Shown here: positions 7,631-19,629 of the stretch, piece after piece | How the letters are laid out: each line of letters begins with the position of its first letter | Numbering within the stretch: position 1 is the first letter of the stretch | Assembly (NCBI RefSeq): GCF_900220965.1 | Contig: NZ_OBQC01000023.1 | Span: 1-34,413, forward strand | DNA from: Ureibacillus acetophenoni | GTDB lineage: Bacteria; Bacillota; Bacilli; Bacillales_A; Planococcaceae | Length of the DNA stretch: 34,413 nucleotides | Direction of reading: 5' to 3' | Translations under genes and position numbers: made by a program | The notes under the pieces: generated by a model | Seen by the model: the letters and a program-made list of their open reading frames with translations, nothing else | Told to the model about the DNA's origin: nothing | Databases searched by the model: none

Positions 7631-7652
7631 ATGAAGATAGGAGGTATTGTTA

Positions 7653-8402
7653 TTGGAACAGTGGTTAAAGGACGATGAACGGCTTGATTACTTATTAGCG
7701 GAAGATTTACGAATAATTCAGAGTCCCTCTGTCTTTTCATTTTCGTTAGATGCTGTTCTTTTATCTAGATTTGTTAGTGTACCTTTACAGAGAGGAAACA
7801 TCGTAGATCTTTGTTCAGGGAATGGAGTTATTCCATTGTTTTTAAGTGCTAGAACAAAGGCAAATTTAATTGGTGTGGAAATACAAGAGCGACTATATGA
7901 TATGGCTGTACGGAGTATAAAATATAATAAGTTAGAACAGCAAATATCTATGGTTCATGGTGATGTGAAAGAGGTGCCACCAACTTTAGGGATTGAAAAG
8001 TATGATGTTGTCACTTGTAACCCTCCCTATTTTACGGCCAATGAACTTAGCGATAAAAATGCGAGTGAGCACTATGCAATTGCTCGACATGAGATTCATC
8101 TAACATTAAATGAAGCGATTGAAGCGAGCAGTCGTCTTTTAAAGCAAGGTGGAAAAGCTGCCTTTGTTCACCGTCCAGGTCGTTTACTTGATATCGTTAC
8201 TGCTATGAGGGAAAATCGACTAGAGCCAAAGCGTATACGATTTGTGTATCCTAAAATGGGGAAAGAAGCAAACACATTATTAATAGAAGGAATTAAAGAT
8301 GGTAAACCAGATTTAAAAGTTTTACCGCCATTATATGTGTATAATGACCAAAATCAGTATACACAAGAAGTGAGTGAGATATTATATGGAGACAAAGCCT
8401 AA
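7653..8402 (+). CDS. yabB: YabB, tRNA1(Val) m6A37-type methyltransferase
   Basis: A 249-residue class I S-adenosylmethionine-dependent methyltransferase of the TrmN6 family, whose E. coli member methylates A37 of tRNA-Val; the substrate here is inferred by family. Motif I is [14 protein letters not shown] (51-64), the acidic motif II residue lies in [10 protein letters not shown] (74-83), and motif IV is NPPY (123-126), the hallmark of exocyclic amine methylation. The TTG at 7653 is used because AGGAGGT (7639-7645) is 7 bases upstream, while the TTG at 7647 is too close. It overlaps yazA by 17 bases, so yabB-yazA-rsmI form a tightly packed operon. Confidence 0.9.
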   Translation: MEQWLKDDERLDYLLAEDLRIIQSPSVFSFSLDAVLLSRFVSVPLQRGNIVDLCSGNGVIPLFLSARTKANLIGVEIQERLYDMAVRSIKYNKLEQQISMVHGDVKEVPPTLGIEKYDVVTCNPPYFTANELSDKNASEHYAIARHEIHLTLNEAIEASSRLLKQGGKAAFVHRPGRLLDIVTAMRENRLEPKRIRFVYPKMGKEANTLLIEGIKDGKPDLKVLPPLYVYNDQNQYTQEVSEILYGDKA

Positions 8403-8661
8403 ACATTTCTTCTATGTACTTGAATGCGCGGACGACTCTTTATATGCAGGTTATACAAATAATCTAGAAAAACGAATTGCCACTCATAATGCAGGAAAAG
8501 GTGCGAAGTATACGAAACCACGCACACCCGTTAAGTGTGTTTATTATGAGACATACGAAACTAAACAAGAGGCGATGCGTGCAGAATACGCCTTCAAACA
8601 ATTAGATCGACGTGCAAAACTACAATACATTGGAGGACAACATGAAATCTCAAAAAAGTAG
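8386..8661 (+). CDS. yazA: GIY-YIG nuclease-superfamily protein YazA
   Basis: A 91-residue single-domain member of the GIY-YIG superfamily (UPF0213-like). The motif is seen as [16 protein letters not shown] (9-24), with the two Tyr-bearing strands. Arg30 in NNLEKR and Glu67 in AMRAEYAFK match the catalytic Arg and metal-binding Glu. [11 protein letters not shown] (34-44) is also typical. The true substrate of stand-alone members is not known to me. The start ATG at 8386 lies inside yabB, and the end overlaps rsmI by 20 bases, which implies coupled translation. Confidence 0.92.
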   Translation: METKPKHFFYVLECADDSLYAGYTNNLEKRIATHNAGKGAKYTKPRTPVKCVYYETYETKQEAMRAEYAFKQLDRRAKLQYIGGQHEISKK

Positions 8662-9520
8662 CCAACATGAACAAGGTAGTTGTCTTTATTTAGTGGCAAC
8701 TCCTATCGGCAATTTAGAAGATATCACAATGCGTGCACTACGAATATTAAAAGAAGCAGATATCATTGCTGCAGAAGATACACGTAATACTAAAAAGCTT
8801 TGCAACTATTTTGAAATTACGACACCTCTAGTGAGTTATCATGAACATAATCAAGAGCATAGTGGAGAGAAGATTCTTCAATTTTTAAGAGAGGGAAAGT
8901 CTGTTGCACTTGTTAGTGATGCAGGTCTTCCATGTATTTCAGACCCTGGGGCAGATATTGTTGTTAAAGCTATTGAAGAAGATTTTGCAGTTGTTCCAAT
9001 TCCAGGGGCTAATGCAGCACTAACAGCATTGATTGCTTCAGGAATTTCCCCACAACCATTTTATTTCTTTGGGTTTTTAGATCGACAAAAAAAAGAACGT
9101 CGTAAACAACTTGAAAAAATTTCAAGAAAAGATGAGACGATTATTTTTTACGAAGCTCCACATCGTTTAAAAGAAACACTAAAAGATTTGGAATCAGTAT
9201 TAGGTAGCGATCGTCAAATTGTTTTAGCTAGGGAACTTACAAAGAAATTTGAGGAATTTTTACGAGGCTCCATTTCAGAAGCAGTTGAATGGGCTACAAA
9301 CAATGAAATTCGAGGAGAATTTTGTATAATTATTGAAGGAAGTTCCGTTGAAGAGTTAGAGGAGGAACAAACCTATTGGGATAATATGAGTGTAGTGGAG
9401 CATATCGATTACCTAATAGAAAACGAAAACTGCACTTCAAAAGATGCTATTAAAGAGGTTGCAAAGTTAAGGGGTATTCCAAAAAGAGATGTTTACCAAC
9501 AATATCATCAAAACATCTAA
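8642..9520 (+). CDS. rsmI: 16S rRNA 2'-O-ribose methyltransferase RsmI
   Basis: A 292-residue tetrapyrrole-methylase-fold enzyme that 2'-O-methylates C1402 of 16S rRNA in the decoding centre. [12 protein letters not shown] (18-29) is the family signature, [11 protein letters not shown] (43-53) follows, and [13 protein letters not shown] (about 97-109) and [14 protein letters not shown] (about 122-135) form the cofactor pocket. The ATG at 8642 has GGAGG at 8632-8636; an in-frame upstream extension is less likely. It is the last gene of the ricT-to-rsmI stretch and ends at a strong two-way terminator shared with abrB. Confidence 0.96.
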   Translation: MKSQKSSQHEQGSCLYLVATPIGNLEDITMRALRILKEADIIAAEDTRNTKKLCNYFEITTPLVSYHEHNQEHSGEKILQFLREGKSVALVSDAGLPCISDPGADIVVKAIEEDFAVVPIPGANAALTALIASGISPQPFYFFGFLDRQKKERRKQLEKISRKDETIIFYEAPHRLKETLKDLESVLGSDRQIVLARELTKKFEEFLRGSISEAVEWATNNEIRGEFCIIIEGSSVEELEEEQTYWDNMSVVEHIDYLIENENCTSKDAIKEVAKLRGIPKRDVYQQYHQNI

Positions 9521-9522
9521 AC

Positions 9523-9569
9523 AAAAAGCGCTAGCTATAGAAATTTAGATTCTGCAGTAGCGCTTTTTT
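9523..9569. terminator. bidirectional terminator of rsmI and abrB
   Basis: AAAAAGCGCTA (9523-9533) and TAGCGCTTTTT (9558-9568) are perfect 11-base arms. A run of Ts exists on each strand, so it serves both convergent genes. Confidence 0.93.
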
Positions 9570-9571
9570 AT

Positions 9572-9850
9572 CTATTTTTTTAAGTTAGATTGGATTTCTC
9601 TCATTAAAATTTCTGCGCCTTCAGGGCTTAAAATCAGTTTTCCATCTGCTAAACGGAAATTCTCTTCTGAAACTTCACCTGTAACAGCACATGTCATATT
9701 TGGCATATATTTTTTAAGGATGATGCGATCATCATCTACGTAGATTTCTAATGCGTCTTTTTCGGCGATTCCCAATGTACGTCGAAGTTCTATTGGTATT
9801 ACAACGCGCCCTAATTCATCTACTTTTCGAACGATACCAGTTGATTTCAT
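9572..9850 (-). CDS. abrB: transition-state regulator AbrB
   Basis: A 92-residue AbrB, a DNA-binding tetramer that represses stationary-phase and sporulation genes during growth. The N-terminal swapped-hairpin domain MKSTGIVRKVDELGRVVIP...LRRTLGIAEKDALEIYVDDD (1-41) is almost identical to the B. subtilis protein. The C-terminal part with CAVTGEVSEENF (about 54-65) is the multimerisation region. It is the only gene on the minus strand. The start ATG has AGGAGG upstream on that strand. A good promoter is at 9925-9953. spoVG, a classical AbrB target in B. subtilis, lies 10 kb away with an AT-rich upstream tract. Confidence 0.98.
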   Translation of the reverse strand: MKSTGIVRKVDELGRVVIPIELRRTLGIAEKDALEIYVDDDRIILKKYMPNMTCAVTGEVSEENFRLADGKLILSPEGAEILMREIQSNLKK

Positions 9851-9924
9851 AAATTATATTTTCCTCCTAAAATTGTCTCGTATTATTCGCCACGTTTCGA
9901 CATATTTCTATCTGTCTGAATAGT

Positions 9925-9953
9925 ATAATACCAAGTTATACCATAAACGTCAA
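9925..9953 (-). promoter_or_regulatory. sigma-A promoter of abrB
   Basis: On the minus strand TTGACG (9948-9953), 17 bases, TATTAT (9925-9930). The leader would be about 70 bases. Autorepression is known in B. subtilis, but no specific AbrB site can be read. Confidence 0.8.
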
Positions 9954-10124
9954 TTAATTAGCATATTGCAAATTCTAAATAACTAATTTTTTGTGACAAT
10001 TTGTTTAAATAATATAAAAAAGTTAGATTATTAATATAAAACGATATCTGATATTGTATTGTTCCCTAATTTGATAATATATTTACACTATTATTAGTCA
10101 GAAACCATTCTTAATATTCTTTCA

Positions 10125-10153
10125 TTGAAACCATTTTCTTACTTAGTTAGAAT
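10125..10153 (+). promoter_or_regulatory. candidate sigma-A promoter of metS
   Basis: TTGAAA (10125-10130), 17 bases, TAGAAT (10148-10153). The 340-base abrB-metS gap otherwise holds the abrB promoter, AT-rich sequence, and GAAACCATT twice (10101-10109 and 10127-10135). No T-box or S-box could be recognised. Confidence 0.6.
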
Positions 10154-10172
10154 AAATAATATATGAATATAA

Positions 10173-12158
<1,986 letters not shown>

Positions 12159-12179
12159 CAGACTTTATATAGAAGATTG

Positions 12180-12212
12180 CCTGTTGAACAATGAGTTGTT
12201 CAGCAGGTTTTT
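12180..12212 (+). terminator. terminator after metS
   Basis: CCTGTTGAACAA (12180-12191) pairs with TTGTTCAGCAGG (12196-12207) with one wobble, then TTTTTC. Confidence 0.9.
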
Positions 12213-12291
12213 CATTCTAAATAGGTTATCCAAATATTAACTGTAGTAGATTTTTTTACCAAAATTATGACAAAGTAAAGAATTCGACATT

Positions 12292-12346
12292 ATTACAAAT
12301 TGATTACAAAACTCTAATTAGGGCTAATTTGTAATAGAAATGTAAT
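12292..12346. promoter_or_regulatory. pair of WalR-type boxes upstream of tatD
   Basis: On the plus strand TGTAAT-AGAAA-TGTAAT (12330-12346) fits the WalR (YycF) consensus TGT(A/T)A(A/T/C)-N5-repeat exactly. On the minus strand 12292-12308 reads the same, with spacer CAATT. The arms ATTACAAATT (12292-12301) and AATTTGTAAT (12326-12335) also form a perfect inverted repeat. A -10-like TACAAT is at 12379-12384 without a good -35, which would put the downstream box about -61 to -45 from the start of transcription. WalR binding is inferred, not shown. Confidence 0.55.
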
Positions 12347-12403
12347 TTGAATGTGAAATAAGTAATAGACAATTTCAATACAATTGATGCTAGGAGAATA
12401 AAA

Positions 12404-13174
12404 ATGTTTATAGATACACACGTACATTTAAATGCAGATCAGTATGATGAGGATTTGCAAGAAGTAATTACAAGAGCATTAGAAGCAAAAGTTGAAAAAA
12501 TGATTGTAGTTGGATTTGATCGAAAAACAATTGAAAGAGCCATGAAATTGGCGGATGAATATGAATTTATCTATGCCGTTATTGGGTGGCATCCTGTTGA
12601 TGCAATTGATTGTACAGAAGAAGATTTAAAGTGGATTGAAGAGCTGTCAAGTCATCCGAAAGTAGTCGGAATTGGAGAAACAGGATTGGATTATTATTGG
12701 GATAAATCCCCAAAAGATGTCCAACAAAAATTGTTTAGAGAACAAATTCGTTTAGCACAAAAGTTAAATCTACCAATAATTATTCATAATCGAGAAGCAA
12801 CAGGAGATATAGTAAAAATACTACGTGAAGAAAACGCAGCATCTGTCGGCGGTATTATGCACTGTTTTAGTGGCAGTGTTGAAACTGCAAGAGAGTGTAT
12901 TGCTATGAACTTTATAATAAGTTTAGGAGGTCCTGTTACATTTAAAAATGCTAAAACACCAAAAGAAGTCGCAACAGAAATTCCGTTAGAGCATTTATTA
13001 ATTGAAACAGACGCACCATATTTAGCACCACATCCATATCGCGGAAAGCGTAATGAACCATCTTTCGTACCGCTTGTAGCTGAAGAAATTGCCCGTTTAA
13101 AAGGGATTTCAGTTGAAGAAGTAGGAAGAGCAACTTCCGCAAACGCAATTAAAATATTTAAGCTTTCGGTATAA
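12404..13174 (+). CDS. tatD: TatD-family metal-dependent DNase
   Basis: A 256-residue TIM-barrel hydrolase (YabD in B. subtilis) of the TatD family, 3'-5' exonucleases or deoxyribonucleases with two metal ions. All ligands are in place: His6 and His8 in IDTHVHLN, Glu92 in GETGLDY, His128 in IIIHNREA, His153 in MHCFSGS and Asp203 in ETDAPYLAPH. No signal peptide. Start ATG has TAGGAG upstream. A possible WalR-controlled promoter lies before it, and no terminator is seen before yabE, so read-through into yabE is possible. Confidence 0.95.
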   Translation: MFIDTHVHLNADQYDEDLQEVITRALEAKVEKMIVVGFDRKTIERAMKLADEYEFIYAVIGWHPVDAIDCTEEDLKWIEELSSHPKVVGIGETGLDYYWDKSPKDVQQKLFREQIRLAQKLNLPIIIHNREATGDIVKILREENAASVGGIMHCFSGSVETARECIAMNFIISLGGPVTFKNAKTPKEVATEIPLEHLLIETDAPYLAPHPYRGKRNEPSFVPLVAEEIARLKGISVEEVGRATSANAIKIFKLSV

Positions 13175-13249
13175 ATTACCAAAACGTCTCCTATACTGCG
13201 TCTTATATGGATTTTCTGCTACGGTGCTTTTCCTAAGATTTTTATAAAG

Positions 13250-13278
13250 TTGACTTTCAAAAACGAAGCACGTATAAT
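13250..13278 (+). promoter_or_regulatory. sigma-A promoter of yabE
   Basis: TTGACT (13250-13255), 17 bases, TATAAT (13273-13278). This fits sigma-A nearly perfectly and ends 28 bases before the start codon. Confidence 0.88.
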
Positions 13279-13306
13279 GCAACGAGTATTGAGGAGGCGT
13301 TTTTTC

Positions 13307-14506
13307 ATGTCAAAATTCTCCATGAAAAACTTGTTCTCTGGATCATTGAGGAGTAAGCAAACAACTATAAGAATACTATCACTAGTATTGTTTGCTTCAG
13401 TTATTTCGTTCGTTTTATTTGAAGGGACGAAAACTCCGGTTGTACTGTCAGCAAACGGAGAAGAACAACAAATATTCACACACGCAGACACAGTAGAAGA
13501 TCTACTACAAGAAAATAATATAGATATAACAGAATTTGATAAAGTATCACCCTCATTGAATACAGAAATCGCAGCAGGTATGGCGATTAACTGGGAACAA
13601 GCAAGAATAGTTAAAATTTCAGTTGACGGAGAACAAACGAATGTTTGGACAACTGAAAATGTTGTAAAAGAAATATTGGAAGAAGCTAATATTAAAGTCT
13701 CAGAGCACGACGATATTTCCGTTGCTTTAGACGAAACTCTAGAAGATGATATAATTGAAATTCAAAAAGCGTTTGAAGTAACGCTTGTCGATGGACTAGA
13801 TGAAAGAAAGGTTTGGTCCACTTCGACTACGGTCGCTAACTTTTTAAAGCAACAAGACATTAAACTCAATGAACTTGATCGTGTCGAAAATGATTTGGAG
13901 AAAGTTGTAACTCCTGAAGAAAAAATCACAATTGTTCGAGTAGAAAAAGTTACCGATGTAGTGGAAGAACCATTAAATTTTGCTGTTGAAACTAAATCCG
14001 ATTCTTCATTACTAAAAGGTCAAGAAAAAGTCGTGACGCAAGGCGAGGAAGGTATTGTCTCTCGTACTTATGAAGTAACAAAAGAAAACGGAAAAGAAGT
14101 AGCAAAAGAATTAAAATCTGAAGAGGTTATTAAAGAACCTACAACAAAAGTTGTTTCTGTTGGGACAAAGGTTGTTACTGCGAATGTATCCCGTAATGAT
14201 GCACCAGAAACAAGTAGTAAAGAGTTTTACGCCACAGCTACAGCTTACACACCGTATTGTAATGGTTGTTCAGGTACTTCAGCAACAGGCATTAACCTAA
14301 GAGCAAGTTCTGACTTAAAAGTGATTGCTGTTGATCCAGATGTAATTCCTTTAGGAACGAAAGTTTGGGTTGAAGGTTATGGTTATGCTATTGCTGGTGA
14401 TACAGGTGGTTCTATTAAAGGAAATAAAATCGACGTACTTGTACAAACAAAATCTGAAGCATATAAATGGGGCCGTAAAAAGGTTCTAGTTAAAGTGTTA
14501 GATTAA
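13307..14506 (+). CDS. yabE: YabE, DUF348-G5-3D cell-wall protein (Rpf2-like)
   Basis: A 399-residue secreted or membrane-anchored wall protein. Residues 21-38 (IRILSLVLFASVISFVLF) are one hydrophobic segment behind a basic N-terminus. Three DUF348 repeats follow (about 44-100, 101-157, 158-214), each with a V(S/D)xL-type pattern. A G5 domain (about 218-295) is thought to bind peptidoglycan sugars. The 3D domain (about 308-399) has VDPDVIPLGTKVWV, AGDTGG and NKIDVLV, giving the three Asp residues of lytic-transglycosylase-like enzymes. It resembles stationary-phase survival or resuscitation proteins. The ATG at 13307 is used, with GAGGAGG upstream; an earlier TTG falls inside the -35 box. Confidence 0.93.
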   Translation: MSKFSMKNLFSGSLRSKQTTIRILSLVLFASVISFVLFEGTKTPVVLSANGEEQQIFTHADTVEDLLQENNIDITEFDKVSPSLNTEIAAGMAINWEQARIVKISVDGEQTNVWTTENVVKEILEEANIKVSEHDDISVALDETLEDDIIEIQKAFEVTLVDGLDERKVWSTSTTVANFLKQQDIKLNELDRVENDLEKVVTPEEKITIVRVEKVTDVVEEPLNFAVETKSDSSLLKGQEKVVTQGEEGIVSRTYEVTKENGKEVAKELKSEEVIKEPTTKVVSVGTKVVTANVSRNDAPETSSKEFYATATAYTPYCNGCSGTSATGINLRASSDLKVIAVDPDVIPLGTKVWVEGYGYAIAGDTGGSIKGNKIDVLVQTKSEAYKWGRKKVLVKVLD

Positions 14507-14532
14507 AAATAATACTTCCAATAGATTATTTT

Positions 14533-14564
14533 AGCTTTCCTGACTTACTCAGGAAAGCTTTTTA
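14533..14564 (+). terminator. terminator after yabE
   Basis: AGCTTTCCTGA (14533-14543) and TCAGGAAAGCT (14549-14559) pair perfectly around five bases, followed by TTTT. Confidence 0.92.
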
Positions 14565-14646
14565 GTTTTACAAGAGTTTTTCTGGGAATACTTATATTAA
14601 TATTTATTTATGATGAAAAGGAAATGAGAGCTATTCAATTTAAGTA

Positions 14647-14655
14647 TGCTAAAAT
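14647..14655 (+). promoter_or_regulatory. extended -10 promoter candidate of rnmV
   Basis: TG-C-TAAAAT, an extended -10 with five of six -10 matches and no good -35. It lies 31 bases before the rnmV start. Confidence 0.5.
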
Positions 14656-14686
14656 AGTCAAGAGTAATGTGAAATGAGGAAGTATT

Positions 14687-16127
<1,441 letters not shown>

Positions 16128-16183
16128 TTTCATGAACATACCTTAAAAAATACTAAAAAAACAATATTTTTATGGAAAAAATA

Positions 16184-16213
16184 TTGACAGGAATTATTAT
16201 CTGCTGTTAAAAT
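16184..16213 (+). promoter_or_regulatory. upstream veg promoter
   Basis: TTGACA (16184-16189), 18 bases, TAAAAT (16208-16213), preceded by an A/T-rich tract that may act as an UP element. Confidence 0.75.
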
Positions 16214-16224
16214 ATTATATTTTG

Positions 16225-16253
16225 TTGACATTCAGGAAATCTTGGGCTATACT
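16225..16253 (+). promoter_or_regulatory. downstream veg promoter
   Basis: TTGACA (16225-16230), 17 bases, TATACT (16248-16253). The tandem layout matches the strong veg promoter region of B. subtilis. Confidence 0.88.
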
Positions 16254-16278
16254 GATATATAGTGAGGTGTATGCAGAG

Positions 16279-16539
16279 ATGCCAAAAACGTTAGCAGACA
16301 TTAAAAAATCTTTAGATGTTAATTTAGGGAAACGCCTGTTATTGAAGGCAAACGGTGGTCGTAAAAAAACTGTAGAATGCGCTGGTGTACTAAGTGATAC
16401 TTATCACGCAGTTTTCGTTGTTGAACTCGACCAAGAAGACAACGCGTGCAAACGTGTTTCTTACAGCTACACAGATATTTTAACAGAAGCAGTAGAGATC
16501 ACATTTTTAGACGATTCGCAAATTGCGATGGCTAAATAA
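16279..16539 (+). CDS. veg: Veg protein
   Basis: An 86-residue small protein, the same length as B. subtilis Veg. Veg is very strongly expressed in growth and has been linked to biofilm gene control by affecting SinR, and to spore germination; its molecular role is not clear. Conserved blocks are [12 protein letters not shown] (2-13), [17 protein letters not shown] (15-31) and [18 protein letters not shown] (about 59-76). The ATG at 16279 is used with GAGGTG at 16264-16269. Two tandem sigma-A promoters precede it and a long hairpin terminator follows, so it is a single-gene unit. Confidence 0.96.
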   Translation: MPKTLADIKKSLDVNLGKRLLLKANGGRKKTVECAGVLSDTYHAVFVVELDQEDNACKRVSYSYTDILTEAVEITFLDDSQIAMAK

Positions 16540-16566
16540 TCTCTAGTACTTATTTCTATATTTTTT

Positions 16567-16607
16567 AAAGGCTGTCTAGAAGGGAAACCTTTTAGTCGGC
16601 CTTTTTT
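16567..16607 (+). terminator. terminator after veg
   Basis: A 17-base stem from AAAGGCTGTCTAGAAGG (16567-16583) to CCTTTTAGTCGGCCTTT, with two wobbles and one mismatch around GAAA, then TTT. Confidence 0.9.
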
Positions 16608-16629
16608 ATTTTTTGGATAAATAACCATC

Positions 16630-16658
16630 GATTGAATTAATAAATGTTGCACATACTA
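16630..16658 (+). promoter_or_regulatory. candidate sigma-G promoter of sspF
   Basis: GATTG (16630-16634, four of five of the GHATR -35), 17 bases, CATACTA (16652-16658), a perfect sigma-G -10. The gene is forespore-specific in B. subtilis. Confidence 0.65.
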
Positions 16659-16694
16659 CGAACGTCAACCTACTTATTCTGAGGAGGTAACTGC

Positions 16695-16892
16695 ATGTCA
16701 AGAAGAAGAGGTATCATGTCGAATCGTCTAAAAGAAGAGATTGCAAAAGAGCTCGGATTTTATGATGTAGTAGAACGTGAAGGTTGGGGCGGAATTAGAG
16801 CCCGAGATGCAGGGAACATGGTAAAGCGAGCAATTGAAATGGCCGAACAAGGTCTTGAGCAGCAAGCGAACCAAAACAATACAAATAAGTAG
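16695..16892 (+). CDS. sspF: alpha/beta-type small acid-soluble spore protein SspF
   Basis: A 65-residue spore DNA-binding protein of the SspF branch. Alpha/beta SASPs coat the spore chromosome, hold it in an A-like form and protect it from UV and heat. [20 protein letters not shown] (3-22) and [20 protein letters not shown] (about 31-50) are the two conserved blocks; the cut site of the germination protease normally seen in main SASPs is not evident. ATG 16695 has GAGGAGGT upstream. A sigma-G-like promoter precedes it and a terminator follows. Confidence 0.95.
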   Translation: MSRRRGIMSNRLKEEIAKELGFYDVVEREGWGGIRARDAGNMVKRAIEMAEQGLEQQANQNNTNK

Positions 16893-16905
16893 TAGTTGAC
16901 GAATT

Positions 16906-16947
16906 GCCAACAATAATCAAATTCGATTATTGTTGGCTTATTTTTTT
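16906..16947 (+). terminator. terminator after sspF
   Basis: GCCAACAATAATC (16906-16918) and GATTATTGTTGGC (16925-16937) pair perfectly, then TTATTTTTTT. Confidence 0.94.
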
Positions 16948-17233
16948 AAATTGATACTAGAATTTTGAAATCATGAACAGACTTCAATTGATAAGCTATT
17001 GTTAATTTAAATTAGGTTAATATTACTTGGACGCTATAAATTAATTTTCATGAGTAAGCTAAATGCGCTACATATAATAGCAATTCCGTCAAGACGTATT
17101 TAACAGGAGTATGTTACAATTAGTGACAGCAAAATCGGAAGTACATAGGATGATGTATTGAATTATGCGCTAATCCAAATACATTAACTAATTACAATTT
17201 AAAGAAGAGGTTTCTGAAATAGGAGGATTTAAA

Positions 17234-18100
17234 ATGCTTTATGTAAAAGCTCCTGCAAAGATTAATTTAACATTAGATGTTTTATACAAACGACCTGATA
17301 ATTATCATGAGGTTGAGATGATTATGACTACGGTGGATTTAGCCGATCGAATTGGTCTTGAGTTAAGAGATGATGAACTCATTATACTTTCTTCGTCTAG
17401 TAGTATTATCCCTAATGACGATCGTAATTTAGCTTATCAAGCAGCCATGTTGTTAAAAGATACATATAAGGTCCAAAAGGGTGCTTCAATTACAATCGAT
17501 AAAGAAATTCCAGTAGCTGCTGGACTAGCAGGTGGGAGTAGTGATGCAGCCGCGACACTACGTGGATTAAACCAACTTTGGGATCTCAATTTATCTTTAG
17601 ATACACTAGCAGAACTTGGTGCAAAAATAGGATCAGATGTATCCTTTTGTGTGTATGGTGGAACAGCACTAGCAACAGGACGTGGAGAAATAATTCAACA
17701 AATACCAGCTCCTCCACCATGTTGGATTGTACTTGCTAAGCCTAAAATTGGAGTTTCAACTGCTTCTGTATACGGAGGTTTGAATTTAAGTGAGGTTGAA
17801 CATCCAAATACAAAACAAATGATACAAGCTATTGAAGAGAGCAATTATGAACTGATGTGTAAAAGTTTAGGCAATGTTTTAGAATCTGTAACATTTAAAC
17901 TACATCCCGAAGTAGTTATGATTAAAGAGCAAATGAGGAAGTTTGGTGCTGACGGGGTATTAATGAGTGGCAGTGGTCCAACTGTTTTTGGACTTGTAGA
18001 TAGTGAATTGCGTATTAGTAGAATTTATAATGGATTAAGAGGATTTTGTGATGAAGTATATGCAGTACGATTATTAGGTGAGAGAAATTCTCTTGCTTAA
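17234..18100 (+). CDS. ispE: 4-diphosphocytidyl-2-C-methyl-D-erythritol kinase IspE
   Basis: A 288-residue GHMP kinase of the MEP isoprenoid pathway. It phosphorylates CDP-methylerythritol, feeding undecaprenyl carrier and quinone synthesis. [12 protein letters not shown] (5-16) is the N-terminal substrate strand, [14 protein letters not shown] (93-106) the GHMP glycine-rich ATP loop, and [11 protein letters not shown] (about 240-250) the C-terminal motif. Length and start ATG (AGGAGG at 17221-17226) fit. The 286 bases before it show no strong promoter; a TATAAT at 17073-17078 with a poor -35 is a weak candidate. Confidence 0.96.
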   Translation: MLYVKAPAKINLTLDVLYKRPDNYHEVEMIMTTVDLADRIGLELRDDELIILSSSSSIIPNDDRNLAYQAAMLLKDTYKVQKGASITIDKEIPVAAGLAGGSSDAAATLRGLNQLWDLNLSLDTLAELGAKIGSDVSFCVYGGTALATGRGEIIQQIPAPPPCWIVLAKPKIGVSTASVYGGLNLSEVEHPNTKQMIQAIEESNYELMCKSLGNVLESVTFKLHPEVVMIKEQMRKFGADGVLMSGSGPTVFGLVDSELRISRIYNGLRGFCDEVYAVRLLGERNSLA

Positions 18101-18235
18101 AATCGTACAATTATGTTACTTTTTCTTTAAATCATTCGGCTTTCAATGATAATATGTACTTAGGAAATGATTATTATTAAGTTATATATTAACGATTAAA
18201 TAATGTAAGTAATTAATCTTTTAGGAGAGGGTCAC

Positions 18236-19063
18236 ATGAAATGGAAGAGAAGCGAACGTCTGGTAGATATGACTTATTATTTACTAGAGCATCCACATCG
18301 TCTGATCCCACTAACATATTTTTCTGAACTGTACAATTCAGCGAAATCATCTATTAGTGAAGATTTAACGATTGTAAAAGAAACGTTTGAAGAAAAAGGA
18401 ATTGGTTTATTAGTAACAGTACCAGGTGCTGCAGGTGGTGTTAAATATATTCCAAAAATGAAGGACGATGAAGTTCAGGAAGTAATACAAACATTAATTT
18501 CTGAACTAAGTAAATCTGATCGATTACTACCTGGTGGGTATTTATTTATGACAGATTTACTAGGAAATCCAGAGCTAATAAACCGAGTAGGAAAAGTGTT
18601 TGCTAGTGCGTTTTCCGATCAACAAATTGATGTAATTATGACGGTTGCGACAAAGGGTATTTCAATTGCTCACTCAATTGCAAAACATTTGAACGTACCT
18701 GTTGTAGTAGTTAGACGTGATAGTAAAGTAACTGAAGGATCTACAGTAAGTATTAATTATGTTTCAGGTTCGTCTCGTAGAATCCAAACTATGGTATTAT
18801 CAAAGCGTAGTATGAAAAGTGGCCAACGTGTTCTCATTACAGATGATTTTATGAAAGTAGGGGGGACACTGAATGGTATGAAAAATCTATTAGAAGAATT
18901 TGATTGTGAGCTTGCTGGTATTGCAGTATTGGTAGAAGCAGAGCATGCAGACGAATCTTTAGTAGATGATTACTATTCATTGGTTAAACTACACGAAGTC
19001 AATGAAAAAGATCGAACAATCGCATTAACAGAAGGTAACTATTTTTCAAAGGAGAGAAAGTAA
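18236..19063 (+). CDS. purR: purine operon repressor PurR
   Basis: A 275-residue Gram-positive PurR, unrelated to the LacI-type PurR of E. coli. An N-terminal winged helix (about 1-74, [17 protein letters not shown]) is joined to a phosphoribosyltransferase-like domain that senses PRPP and releases DNA when PRPP is high. The PRPP motif is [14 protein letters not shown] (198-211). It represses pur genes when purines are plentiful. Only one nucleotide separates its stop from ridA, so the two form an operon. A full PurBox could not be found upstream. ATG 18236 has AGGAGAGGG before it. Confidence 0.95.
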   Translation: MKWKRSERLVDMTYYLLEHPHRLIPLTYFSELYNSAKSSISEDLTIVKETFEEKGIGLLVTVPGAAGGVKYIPKMKDDEVQEVIQTLISELSKSDRLLPGGYLFMTDLLGNPELINRVGKVFASAFSDQQIDVIMTVATKGISIAHSIAKHLNVPVVVVRRDSKVTEGSTVSINYVSGSSRRIQTMVLSKRSMKSGQRVLITDDFMKVGGTLNGMKNLLEEFDCELAGIAVLVEAEHADESLVDDYYSLVKLHEVNEKDRTIALTEGNYFSKERK

Positions 19064-19064
19064 C

Positions 19065-19439
19065 ATGAAAACTGTATCAACAACGAACGCACCCGCAGCA
19101 ATTGGACCTTACGCACAAGGGATTGTAGTTAATGGATTATTTTTTAGCTCTGGCCAAATTCCCCTAACAGCAAATGGAGAACTTGTTGAAGGTGATGTAG
19201 TAGCTCAAACTAACCAAGTTTTTGAAAATTTAAGAGCGGTTTTAGCTGAAGCAGGATCTTCTTTAGACAAAGTCGTAAAAACTACTGTATTTTTAAGTGA
19301 TATGAATGATTTTGCTACAATGAATGAAGTGTATGCACAAAATTTTGGTGATCATAAACCTGCACGTTCTGCTGTTGAAGTTGCAAGGTTACCAAAAGAT
19401 GTTAAAGTAGAAATAGAAGTAATTGCCGTAGTTGAATAA
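19065..19439 (+). CDS. ridA: RidA-family enamine/imine deaminase YabJ
   Basis: A 124-residue Rid/YjgF/YER057c/UK114 protein that hydrolyses reactive 2-aminoacrylate and other enamines made by PLP enzymes. In B. subtilis yabJ mutation also affects purine repression by adenine. [12 protein letters not shown] (13-24), [10 protein letters not shown] (26-35) and [12 protein letters not shown] (99-110) are conserved; Arg101 is the carboxylate-binding arginine of the active site. A trimer with sites between subunits is expected. It lies one nucleotide after purR and ends at a terminator. Confidence 0.96.
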   Translation: MKTVSTTNAPAAIGPYAQGIVVNGLFFSSGQIPLTANGELVEGDVVAQTNQVFENLRAVLAEAGSSLDKVVKTTVFLSDMNDFATMNEVYAQNFGDHKPARSAVEVARLPKDVKVEIEVIAVVE

Positions 19440-19445
19440 AATAGA

Positions 19446-19484
19446 AAAAGGGAATTCTCTTATTTTAGAATTCTCTCTTTTTTT
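19446..19484 (+). terminator. terminator after ridA
   Basis: AGGGAATTCT pairs with AGAATTCTCT (one wobble) around CTTATTTT, flanked by A and T tracts, ending in a T run near 19484. Confidence 0.85.
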
Positions 19485-19556
19485 ATAATGATATTTCAAA
19501 ATTTTTAAATAATTCATAAAAATAATTCAAATATTTTTGAAAATTAGATAAAATAA

Positions 19557-19585
19557 GAAGGAAATTTGAAAATATTGTAGAATTA
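19557..19585 (+). promoter_or_regulatory. sigma-H promoter of spoVG
   Basis: GAAGGAAAT (19557-19565), 11 bases, GTAGAATTA (19577-19585) fits the sigma-H consensus at every defined base. An almost pure A/T tract lies upstream (19480-19550), as in the B. subtilis gene, where AbrB binds. Confidence 0.9.
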
Positions 19586-19629
19586 TAGTTTTTTATACAG
19601 CATCATAGATTGAGAGGAGTGAAAAGAGA

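Noticed and set aside
14507..14686. Antisense RNA promoter to yabE, as reported in B. subtilis
   Set aside because: No ECF-type -35/-10 pair was found on the minus strand in the yabE-rnmV gap.
18129..18143. PurBox upstream of purR
   Set aside because: ATTCGGCTTT keeps only part of the reverse PurBox (GTTCGG core broken) and no second box is present.
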